Below are positions 56,915-64,000 of a DNA stretch of 64,000 nt, one piece after another. The position numbers were made by a program, and so were the translations under genes. The DNA lies in the NCBI GenBank assembly GCA_002168075.1, contig NHCE01000003.1, positions 1-64,000 of the forward strand, given 5' to 3'. Numbering within the stretch: position 1 is the first letter of the stretch; the number at the start of each line of letters is the position of its first letter. The stretch comes from Rhizobiales bacterium TMED25. Lineage in GTDB: Bacteria; Pseudomonadota; Alphaproteobacteria; Rhizobiales; TMED25. Below the pieces are notes generated by a model that made no database searches, was not told where the DNA came from, and saw only the letters and a list, made by a program, of their open reading frames with translations.

Positions 56915-58501
56915 TTAAAAATTTAATCTCTTTACTTGAACAATATCATCTATATCACAAAGCTTTTCTAAAACTTTATCGTTAATTGGAGTATCAACTT
57001 CAATCAATTCAATAACGTTACCACCGATCCTGTCTCTACCTAAATTAAAATTTGCAATATTAACACCTTGTGAACCAAGACAATCTCCAATTTTACCAAC
57101 TAAACCAGGTTTATCATTATTGGTAATATAAATCATATGACTACCAAACTTTGCCTCCATATCTATATCTTTAATTTGTATGATTCTTGCTGATCTATCT
57201 GAGAAAACAGTTCCAGCTAATGATCTCTTTTGCCTTTCGGTGTCAACAACAACCTTGATATACGAACCATAAACGCCATGGCTATCTGTTTTGAGTTGCT
57301 CAATTTTAATGCCCCTCTCCTTGGCGATAACGAGTGAATTCACCATATTGATATCTTCAAGTAGAGGTTTTAACAAACTAGAGATAATAGTGGAGGTAAG
57401 CGTGTCAATATTCATATCTGCAATATCACCAGCATATTCTATCTTAACACTCTGAATTGCAGACTCAGTAATCTGACCTGCGAAAGACCCAAGATTCTTT
57501 GCTAAAAGTAGATAAGGTTCCATTGAAGATGCATCTTCAGCCGAAACTGAAGGAAAATTAATAGCATTTGTAATTGCTCCGGATAGGAGGAAATCACTCA
57601 TCTGCTCTGCTATTTGGATCGCAACTTTTTCTTGAGCTTCAAGAGTTGAGGCACCTAGATGAGGGGTACATATGACATTATCAATATCAAAAAGAGGATT
57701 ATTTTTTGCCGGTTCTTCTGTAAAGACATCTATCGCCGCTCCCGCTACTTTATTTTCATTAATAGCTTTTAAAAGAGCTTCTTCATCAATTAATCCTCCC
57801 CTTGCACAATTAATAATCCTTACAGTTGGCTTCATCAATTTTATGGCTTCAAAGTTTATGATATTTTTCGTTTTATCAGTGAGAGGGGTATGTACTGTAA
57901 TAAAATCAGATCTTTTAAATATCTCCTCAAGTTCAACCTTCTCAATTCCTAAGGTATCTGCGCGAGACTCAGTCAAGTATGGATCAAACCCTATCACTTT
58001 CATTTTCAGCCCTTTAGCCCTATCTATGACGATAGAGCCAATATTACCGCAGCCAATAACACCTAGAGTCTTATTTGTAATTTCGACTCCCATAAATTTT
58101 GATTTTTCCCATAAACTTGATTTTGTTGAGAGATCTGCCTGAGGTATTTGCCTAGCAAGAGCCATCATGAGTGTTATGGCATGTTCAGCAGTTGTCACGG
58201 AATTTCCAAATGGTGTATTCATGACAATAATTCCGTTTGAAGTCGCCGCTTGGATATCGACGTTATCTACCCCAATCCCAGCTCTACCTATCACCTTTAA
58301 TTTGCTTGCATTCTTTAGAACATTTTCAGTCACTTTTGTTGCTGACCTTATTGCAAGACCATCATAATCTTCTATTATTTGAGCTAGTTTTTCTTTGTCT
58401 TTACCAACATCTGGCTGGTAATCGACCTCAATACCTTTATCCTTGAAAATCTTTACAGATTCTTCGCTTAGTTTATCTGATACTAATACCTTTATCGACA
58501 T
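56915..58501 (-). CDS. serA: D-3-phosphoglycerate dehydrogenase
   Basis: First step of serine synthesis from 3-phosphoglycerate. The 528-residue long form has a Rossmann-type dehydrogenase (LGVIGCGNIGSIVIDRAKGL; catalytic Arg in NCARGGLIDEEAL; Glu in DVFTEEP; His in CTPHLGAST), an allosteric substrate-binding domain and a C-terminal ACT domain (MIYITNNDKPGLVGKIGDCL), which probably senses serine. It follows serC by 22 bp and precedes purA by 9 bp. Confidence 0.97.
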   Translation of the reverse strand: MSIKVLVSDKLSEESVKIFKDKGIEVDYQPDVGKDKEKLAQIIEDYDGLAIRSATKVTENVLKNASKLKVIGRAGIGVDNVDIQAATSNGIIVMNTPFGNSVTTAEHAITLMMALARQIPQADLSTKSSLWEKSKFMGVEITNKTLGVIGCGNIGSIVIDRAKGLKMKVIGFDPYLTESRADTLGIEKVELEEIFKRSDFITVHTPLTDKTKNIINFEAIKLMKPTVRIINCARGGLIDEEALLKAINENKVAGAAIDVFTEEPAKNNPLFDIDNVICTPHLGASTLEAQEKVAIQIAEQMSDFLLSGAITNAINFPSVSAEDASSMEPYLLLAKNLGSFAGQITESAIQSVKIEYAGDIADMNIDTLTSTIISSLLKPLLEDINMVNSLVIAKERGIKIEQLKTDSHGVYGSYIKVVVDTERQKRSLAGTVFSDRSARIIQIKDIDMEAKFGSHMIYITNNDKPGLVGKIGDCLGSQGVNIANFNLGRDRIGGNVIELIEVDTPINDKVLEKLCDIDDIVQVKRLNF

Positions 58502-58523
58502 AATTAAATTATCCTTTATAAAT

Positions 58524-59678
58524 TTATTGATCTTCTAATATTGAAAAATATGCCCATTCAATCCATGATAATAAGATTTTAATATCTTCAGAATCTATAG
58601 TAGCACCTGTCCATATCCTTAAACCAGGGGGTGCGTCTCTGTATGAACCAAGATCATATCCGACACCTTCCTCTTCTAACTTCTTTTGAATTAATTTTGA
58701 TAAATGAGAAATATCAATATCATGAGTAATTTGGTCACTTAATGACAATTGAAGGCATACCGAAGTATTTGATAATGTATCTTTATCTTTAGCTAAGAAA
58801 GATACCCACTCATTTTCATTAACCCATTCCTTTATTATCTCAAGGTTATTATCAGCAATACTTATTAACTTGTTTAGTCCACCTATGTCTCTTGCCCATT
58901 TCAGTGCGTCCACATAATCAGAGACACACAATAATGAAGGTGTATTAATAGTTGAACCTGTAAAGATAGACTCATCAACTTGCCCTGCTTTCTTTATCCT
59001 AAATATTTTTGGTAATGGCCATGGAGGACTATAAGTATTAAGTCTCTCAATAGCCCTTGGTGATAGAATTATTATGCCATGCTGTGCTTCACCTCCAAGA
59101 ACTTTTTGCCATGAAAATGTTGTAATATCTAATTTCTTCCAATCAACTCTCTGTGCAAAAAGACCAGATGTCGCATCACACAATGTTAGACCTTTTCTAT
59201 GGTCACTAATCCAATCTAGATTTGGAACCTTAACGCCTGATGTTGTTCCGTTGAGTGTAAATACTATGTCTCTATCCATATTTACAGACAATAAATCCGG
59301 TAGGCTTCCATAATCTGCTTCTAATTTATTAATATCCGTTAATTTTAATTGGCTAATAATATCTGTAACCCACCCCTTACCGAACGACTCCCAAGCAAGT
59401 ATATCTATCCCAACATGACCCAATACATTCCACATAGCGAGCTCAAATGCTCCTGTGTCAGAGGCTGGAACAATCGCAACTTTATAGTCGGCTGGTACTT
59501 CAAGTATTTCTGAAGTTAAATTTATAGAGAGTTCTATTAATTCTTTTGGTTTCTTAGCTCTATGTGATCTACCTAGCGCGGATATATCTAGGTTAGTTAT
59601 TGACCAATTTGGATGTTTAGCACAAGGGCCAGATGAAAATAGCGGTCTATTTGTTTTCTTATTTGGTTTTTTAATCAT
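58524..59678 (-). CDS. serC: Phosphoserine aminotransferase, alphaproteobacterial type
   Basis: Second step of serine synthesis, moving the amino group from glutamate to 3-phosphohydroxypyruvate. The 384 residues belong to the branch that starts FSSGPCAKHPNWSI and carries LGRSHRAKKPKEL; the PLP lysine is probably in TTFSWQKVLGGEAQHGI. GGAAGGG stands 6 bases before the ATG. It heads serC-serA-purA. Confidence 0.94.
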   Translation of the reverse strand: MIKKPNKKTNRPLFSSGPCAKHPNWSITNLDISALGRSHRAKKPKELIELSINLTSEILEVPADYKVAIVPASDTGAFELAMWNVLGHVGIDILAWESFGKGWVTDIISQLKLTDINKLEADYGSLPDLLSVNMDRDIVFTLNGTTSGVKVPNLDWISDHRKGLTLCDATSGLFAQRVDWKKLDITTFSWQKVLGGEAQHGIIILSPRAIERLNTYSPPWPLPKIFRIKKAGQVDESIFTGSTINTPSLLCVSDYVDALKWARDIGGLNKLISIADNNLEIIKEWVNENEWVSFLAKDKDTLSNTSVCLQLSLSDQITHDIDISHLSKLIQKKLEEEGVGYDLGSYRDAPPGLRIWTGATIDSEDIKILLSWIEWAYFSILEDQ

Positions 59679-59724
59679 ATTCTACCCTTCCAGATAGCAG
59701 ACTCTCGTTGGGGAGAGCTGTCCC
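59679..59724 (-). promoter_or_regulatory. serC 5' leader with two mutually exclusive hairpins
   Basis: The transcript just before serC can form GGGA (59724-59721) with TCCC (59714-59711), or instead CTCTC (59717-59713) with GAGAG (59706-59702), extended by CAG/CTG with a bulged base. The two share bases and cannot coexist. The Shine-Dalgarno GGAAGGG is at 59691-59685. A structured serC leader is known in alphaproteobacteria (the Rfam serC motif); I cannot test whether this sequence belongs to it. Confidence 0.4.
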
Positions 59725-59837
59725 ACTTATTTAAATACTTCAAAAAAAAGAATAGATCAATTATAAAATTAATTAATTTGACTTGATCACTTTTTGAGCA
59801 TAATCAATACATATATATAGTTGATTATTGATCATAA

Positions 59838-60740
59838 ATGAAAAATTCTTTTCTGATAAACTGGTTTTATTTATCGTTACTTGTAATATTTTGGGGGTCC
59901 ACATTTGCCCTCACAAAATACGCATTAGTTGACTATAGCCCGCTATGGATTGTTGCAATAAGATTGGTAATTGGGTTTATTATTATTTATTCAATACTTT
60001 TAATTAAAGGTGAAAGACTGCCAAGGGGTTATGAAAATTGGTTATGGCTCTTTCTGGTTGGCATGACGGCTTTTGTGCCTTTCTATCTCATTTGTTGGGG
60101 GACAATATATCTTGATACTACCATGGGAGGTATCTTGTTTGGTATTGGTCCTTTATTTACCTTAATAGCAGCTCACTTCCTTGTGAAAGATGAAAAACTA
60201 AATTTTATTAAATTTTTTGGAATAATTTTTGGGTTCATTGGACTGTACACTCTTTTATCACAAGATATTGCTAATATAGACGAGTCGCTTTTAAATAACA
60301 TATTACCTCAAATTGCAATATTACTTGCTGCAATTGGATATTCAGTTCAAAATATAGCAGTAAATATAATGCCTAATATTTCACTTATGCAAAAAACATC
60401 TGGAAGTTTTTTAATAGGTTCAAGTATCGCGATAATAATTGCTATATTTGCTGAAGGCCCTCCGTCAATAACTCTCTTAGATATATCATTTATATCGGTC
60501 CTAATAATGGGAATATTCTCAACAGCTATGGCAAGTATTGTGATGTTTAATCTCACAAAAAAAGCTGGGCCGACTTTTGTATCTCTGACACATTATGTAT
60601 TACCAATATATGTTGTAGTAATTGGAACTTTGTTCTTGAGAGAAACTTTAGATTTTACTCAAATCCTAGGGATGGTTATAATAATTTTTGGGATTATTAT
60701 AACTAGATTTGGATCAAAAAAACCAAAAATTATTAACTGA
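59838..60740 (+). CDS. EamA-family (drug/metabolite) permease
   Basis: A 300-residue protein with ten membrane helices in two EamA repeats: WGSTFALTKYALVDYSPLWI in the first and GYSVQNIAVNIMPNISLMQK in the second, with conserved proline and glycine patterns. Members export amino acids or metabolites, or drugs. Placed divergently from serC across 159 bp, and its last 8 bp overlap the convergent glmM. No substrate can be given. Confidence 0.85.
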   Translation: MKNSFLINWFYLSLLVIFWGSTFALTKYALVDYSPLWIVAIRLVIGFIIIYSILLIKGERLPRGYENWLWLFLVGMTAFVPFYLICWGTIYLDTTMGGILFGIGPLFTLIAAHFLVKDEKLNFIKFFGIIFGFIGLYTLLSQDIANIDESLLNNILPQIAILLAAIGYSVQNIAVNIMPNISLMQKTSGSFLIGSSIAIIIAIFAEGPPSITLLDISFISVLIMGIFSTAMASIVMFNLTKKAGPTFVSLTHYVLPIYVVVIGTLFLRETLDFTQILGMVIIIFGIIITRFGSKKPKIIN

Positions 60741-62076
60741 ATTTACTTTCAATTATTTGAATGACCTCATTTATGGTTTTTGTGAGGTAGAGCTCATCTC
60801 TTGACTCCCCCATAACTCTTATAAGCGGTTCCGTACCTGACAAACGAACTAATATCCGACCCTCACTTCCTATTTTTTTCTGCGCCACCTTATTGATTTC
60901 CTGTATCTCTGATATGTCAATATCCTGTTTTTTATCATACCTGAAATTCCTCAGTATTTGAGGTATTACCTTCATTCTTTCTGATAATTCACTTATAGGT
61001 TTTTCATATTTTTTCATGATTGCTAATATCTGTATTGCAGCTAAAAGCCCATCACCAGTAGTCGCATAATCTCTAATAATGATGTGACCCGATTGCTCCC
61101 CACCAATATTGTATCCATGCTCTTTCATAAATTCCACGACATATCTATCACCAACATCAGTTCGGTGGAGATTTATATTTCTATTCACCAAATACTCCTC
61201 AAGTCCATGATTTGACATAGAAGTTGCAACTACACCATCGTTTAATAAGAGTCCCCGCTCTTGCCACTCACTTGCGATTATGGCAAGCAGTGCATCCCCA
61301 TTTATGATATTACCTAATTCATCGATAATGATAATTCTATCTGCATCACCATCTAGAGCGATCCCTATATCTGCCTTTTCTAATTTAACTCTCTGGATTA
61401 TATTATTTAGAGAAGTTGAACCATATTCATGATTAATATTGAGCCCATTTGGTTGATTACCTATGGATATCACTTCTGCACCTAGTTCCCAAAGCGTCTG
61501 AGGAGAAACCCTGTAACCTGCGCCATGGGCGCTATCAATTACAACCTTCAATCCTTCAAAACTTATCTTCCTATCTATTGTTCCCTTTATATACTCAATA
61601 TATCTAGCCTGAGCATCCTCAAGTCGTTTTGCTTTACCTATTTTTTGTCTATCAATATTCAGGTTATCTAGGTTTTGGATTATATTTTCTATATCAATCT
61701 CTTCAGCGTCTGTTAACTTATAGCCGTCGTTACCAAAAATTTTAATGCCATTATATTCATACGTATTATGTGAAGCAGAAATCATTACTCCAAGATCTGC
61801 TCGAAGTGACTTGGTGAGAAGCGAGACTGCGGGCGTTGGCATCGGGCCTAGTAAAAAAACATCCATACCTACTGAAGTAAAGCCTGAAGTCATTGCTGAC
61901 TCTAACATATATCCTGAAAGTCTTGTGTCTTTTGCAATTACTACTCTTTTTTTATGACTACCATTTGAAAGAAACAAACCAGCTGCCATTCCAATTTTAA
62001 GTGCTATATCAGAGGTCATAGGATAAGTATTAGCAATACCTCTAACACCATCTGTTCCAAAATATTTTTTTACCAT
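60733..62076 (-). CDS. glmM: Phosphoglucosamine mutase
   Basis: Converts glucosamine 6-phosphate to glucosamine 1-phosphate for peptidoglycan and lipopolysaccharide. The 447 residues have the N-terminal YFGTDGVRGIAN, the active-site phosphoserine in GVMISASHNTYEYNG (near residue 102), the metal-binding DGDADRIII and the C-terminal phosphate site RLSGTEPLIRVMGE. It is 62 bp from the ftsH stop, as ftsH-glmM adjacency in many proteobacteria. Confidence 0.97.
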   Translation of the reverse strand: MVKKYFGTDGVRGIANTYPMTSDIALKIGMAAGLFLSNGSHKKRVVIAKDTRLSGYMLESAMTSGFTSVGMDVFLLGPMPTPAVSLLTKSLRADLGVMISASHNTYEYNGIKIFGNDGYKLTDAEEIDIENIIQNLDNLNIDRQKIGKAKRLEDAQARYIEYIKGTIDRKISFEGLKVVIDSAHGAGYRVSPQTLWELGAEVISIGNQPNGLNINHEYGSTSLNNIIQRVKLEKADIGIALDGDADRIIIIDELGNIINGDALLAIIASEWQERGLLLNDGVVATSMSNHGLEEYLVNRNINLHRTDVGDRYVVEFMKEHGYNIGGEQSGHIIIRDYATTGDGLLAAIQILAIMKKYEKPISELSERMKVIPQILRNFRYDKKQDIDISEIQEINKVAQKKIGSEGRILVRLSGTEPLIRVMGESRDELYLTKTINEVIQIIESKFS

Positions 62077-62138
62077 TCTACGTAATACACATTATGAACT
62101 ACAATCAGGTACTAATGATCTGTTTTATATATGGTACC

Positions 62139-63998
62139 CTAAGATTGGGTTTGGGGTTTCATCTTCTGAGACTTCTTTGTACCGGATGTATCTTTCGTGT
62201 CCTTATCATTCTTTGTTGGAATTTTTGATGCATCACTCGGAGGCTCCTCTTCTGAGTCAATTCTACTTGGAGTAATGCCCTTTAGTAGGTTATCAATTTC
62301 GTGACCACTTAATGTTTCATAATCAAGAAGACCCTCGGCTATTATAATTAGTTCTTTTTTGAATTTTAGTACTAAATCTGTAGCTACTTTATGACCCTCT
62401 TCAACTAGCCTATGAATTTCAGAATCAACCACTTTTTGAGTCTCTTCAGATAGATTTTGTGTTTTTGCTACCGAATATCCGAGAAAGACTTCATCTTCGT
62501 TATTGCCGTACGACAATGGTCCTAGAATATCACTCATACCGAATTGAGTTACCATTGCTCTCGCCATATTCGTAGCCATTTTGATATCAGATTGAGCCCC
62601 AGAGGTAACCTTGTCCTCACCAAATATTAGTTCTTCAGCAGCCCTACCCCCCATTGCAACTGCAAGGTCTGCTTTTAGCTTTTCTCTTGTCAATGAAAGT
62701 TGGTCCCTTTCAGGCAACCTCATAACCATTCCAAGTGCTCGCCCACGTGGAATAATTGTCGCCTTGTGAATTGGGTCGGACGCTTCTTGCTTAACAGCTA
62801 TCAGCGCATGTCCTGCTTCGTGATATGCGGTCAACTTTTTTTCGTCATCTGACATTACCAAAGTTCTTCGCTCTGATCCCATCATAACTTTATCTTTTGC
62901 ATCCTCAAATTCACCTTGAGTTATAACTCTTTTACCTCTCCTTGCAGCTAATAATGCAGCTTCATTCACTAAATTTGCAAGATCAGCTCCTGAAAACCCT
63001 GGTGTTCCCCTTGCAATAACTTTTAAATCAATTTCTTCTGATAACTTTACTTTTTTAACATGAACTTTAAGTATTTTTTCTCGTCCAATTAAATCAGGAT
63101 TTGGAACAACGACTTGCCTATCAAACCTGCCAGGTCTCAAGAGAGCTGGGTCTAAAACGTCAGGTCTATTTGTTGCGGCAATTAAAATAATACCTTCATT
63201 TTCTTCAAAGCCATCCATCTCTACAAGTAGTTGATTTAGTGTTTGTTCTCTTTCATCATTTCCGCCACCTAGTCCAGCACCTCTATGCCTTCCTACAGCA
63301 TCAATCTCGTCTATGAATATGATGCAGGGAGCACTTTTTTTTGCTTGTTCAAACATGTCTCTTACTCGACTTGCACCAACACCTACGAACATTTCAACAA
63401 AATCAGATCCAGATATTGTGAAAAATGGAACTCCAGCCTCACCTGCAATAGCTCTTGCTAGAAGTGTTTTCCCAGTACCTGGAGGACCTATTAATAACGC
63501 ACCTTTTGGTATCTTTCCACCAAGGTATTGAAATTTTTTGGGGTCTTTTAAAAACTCCACTATCTCTTCAAGATCTTCCTTAGCTTCGTCAATTCCTGCT
63601 ACATCACTAAATGTTACTTTACCTTTTTTTTCATTTAATAATTTTGCTTTTGATTTACCGAAGCCCATTGCACCTTTTCCACCTCCCTGCATTTGCCTTA
63701 GGAAGAATACCCAAACGGCAATAAGTAGAAGCATTGGGAACCATGATATGAAAATAGAAAATAACGCGCTTTGTTTTATCGGTTTGACATTTATTATGAC
63801 TCCTTGGTCATTTAATCTTTCGATGAATTGGGGATCATCGGGCGAAAAAGAGTGAAAACGCGAACCATCGTTAAACGTTCCAGTTATTTCATCTCCGGAG
63901 ATCACAACATCCCTAACATTTCCTCCAGAAACCTCAGAAATCAGTGTCGTATAACTTATTTCGTTGACTCCTCTACTCTCACTAGATGTCTGAAAAAC
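62139..63998 (-). CDS. ftsH: ATP-dependent zinc metalloprotease FtsH (5' end missing)
   Basis: Membrane-anchored AAA+ protease that degrades RpoH, LpxC and unassembled membrane proteins. The visible part, about 619 residues, includes the end of the periplasmic region, the second membrane helix ([20 protein letters not shown]), Walker A GPPGTGKT, Walker [13 protein letters not shown], the second region of homology, and zinc-binding HEAGH near the middle. The frame is open through the window end, so the true start is beyond 64000; the GTG at 63905 is internal. The tail is rich in D, T and K. Confidence 0.97.
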   Translation of the reverse strand, partial: VFQTSSESRGVNEISYTTLISEVSGGNVRDVVISGDEITGTFNDGSRFHSFSPDDPQFIERLNDQGVIINVKPIKQSALFSIFISWFPMLLLIAVWVFFLRQMQGGGKGAMGFGKSKAKLLNEKKGKVTFSDVAGIDEAKEDLEEIVEFLKDPKKFQYLGGKIPKGALLIGPPGTGKTLLARAIAGEAGVPFFTISGSDFVEMFVGVGASRVRDMFEQAKKSAPCIIFIDEIDAVGRHRGAGLGGGNDEREQTLNQLLVEMDGFEENEGIILIAATNRPDVLDPALLRPGRFDRQVVVPNPDLIGREKILKVHVKKVKLSEEIDLKVIARGTPGFSGADLANLVNEAALLAARRGKRVITQGEFEDAKDKVMMGSERRTLVMSDDEKKLTAYHEAGHALIAVKQEASDPIHKATIIPRGRALGMVMRLPERDQLSLTREKLKADLAVAMGGRAAEELIFGEDKVTSGAQSDIKMATNMARAMVTQFGMSDILGPLSYGNNEDEVFLGYSVAKTQNLSEETQKVVDSEIHRLVEEGHKVATDLVLKFKKELIIIAEGLLDYETLSGHEIDNLLKGITPSRIDSEEEPPSDASKIPTKNDKDTKDTSGTKKSQKMKPQTQS

Positions 63999-64000
63999 AT

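Noticed and set aside
63903..63905. GTG at 63905 as the start of ftsH
   Set aside because: The frame continues to the window end with FtsH-like periplasmic sequence and the first membrane helix is missing, so it is an internal codon of a truncated gene.

Overview
The window is a compact, AT-rich stretch (about one third G+C by eye) of an alphaproteobacterial chromosome. Alphaproteobacterial marks are CtrA and ChpT (cell-cycle phosphorelay), an EipA/DUF1134 periplasmic protein, a LsrB/VtlR-type LysR regulator next to trxB, a petABC bc1 operon, UbiK, an ELM1-family protein, and the DUF1285-Nudix-DUF6111-CCA and SDR-uvrC-pgsA-moaD-moaE gene strings. Low GC, very short spacers and overlapping genes suggest a small-genome, probably marine, lineage. 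The exact clade cannot be fixed from this window.

Layout. 1-31 kb is mostly housekeeping: greA, ELM1, trxB and lysR; an intrinsic terminator with a candidate small RNA; aspC; uvrB, SDR, uvrC, pgsA, moaD and moaE; ilvE, tetR, proC, ybjN and ubiK; lgt, midA, pgeF, prs, rplY, pth and ychF; apt and petCBA; trmL and hemF; CCA-adding enzyme, DUF6111, Nudix, DUF1285 and GNAT; glutathionyl-hydroquinone reductase and msrA. 31-45 kb is more accessory: four MFS or MATE transporters, an amidohydrolase, a two-subunit thiamine-dependent E1 dehydrogenase with a free-standing lipoyl carrier, a Gfo/Idh oxidoreductase, an FrsA-like hydrolase, a GMC oxidoreductase, a tandem dimeric alpha/beta-barrel protein, glyoxalase I and a HpcH/HpaI aldolase. 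It looks like catabolic modules for small oxygenated carbon compounds, but the substrate is not visible. 45-64 kb returns to core functions: tRNA-Met, mnmA, yajQ, ctrA/chpT, cysQ, eipA, TSUP, rluD, rpoH, MFS, cytochrome b561, serC-serA-purA, EamA, glmM and ftsH (cut by the window end).

The most unusual signal is start-codon use. Three genes (trmL, the CCA-adding enzyme and cytochrome b561) have no ATG, GTG or TTG that preserves the conserved N-terminus. Each has a good Shine-Dalgarno sequence 5-8 nt before an ATT or ATC codon exactly where the family's N-terminus should begin. The CCA case parallels the AUU start of Escherichia coli pcnB, a member of the same nucleotidyltransferase family.

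Gene packing is extreme. Ten of eleven convergent gene pairs abut or overlap (27-bp overlap to 18-bp gap), and only one intrinsic terminator is evident. One divergent pair (DUF6476/rluD) has start codons 11 bp apart. No insertion sequences, rRNA genes, CRISPR arrays or clear pseudogenes were seen, and no gene-free stretch exceeds 300 bp once the corrected starts are used.
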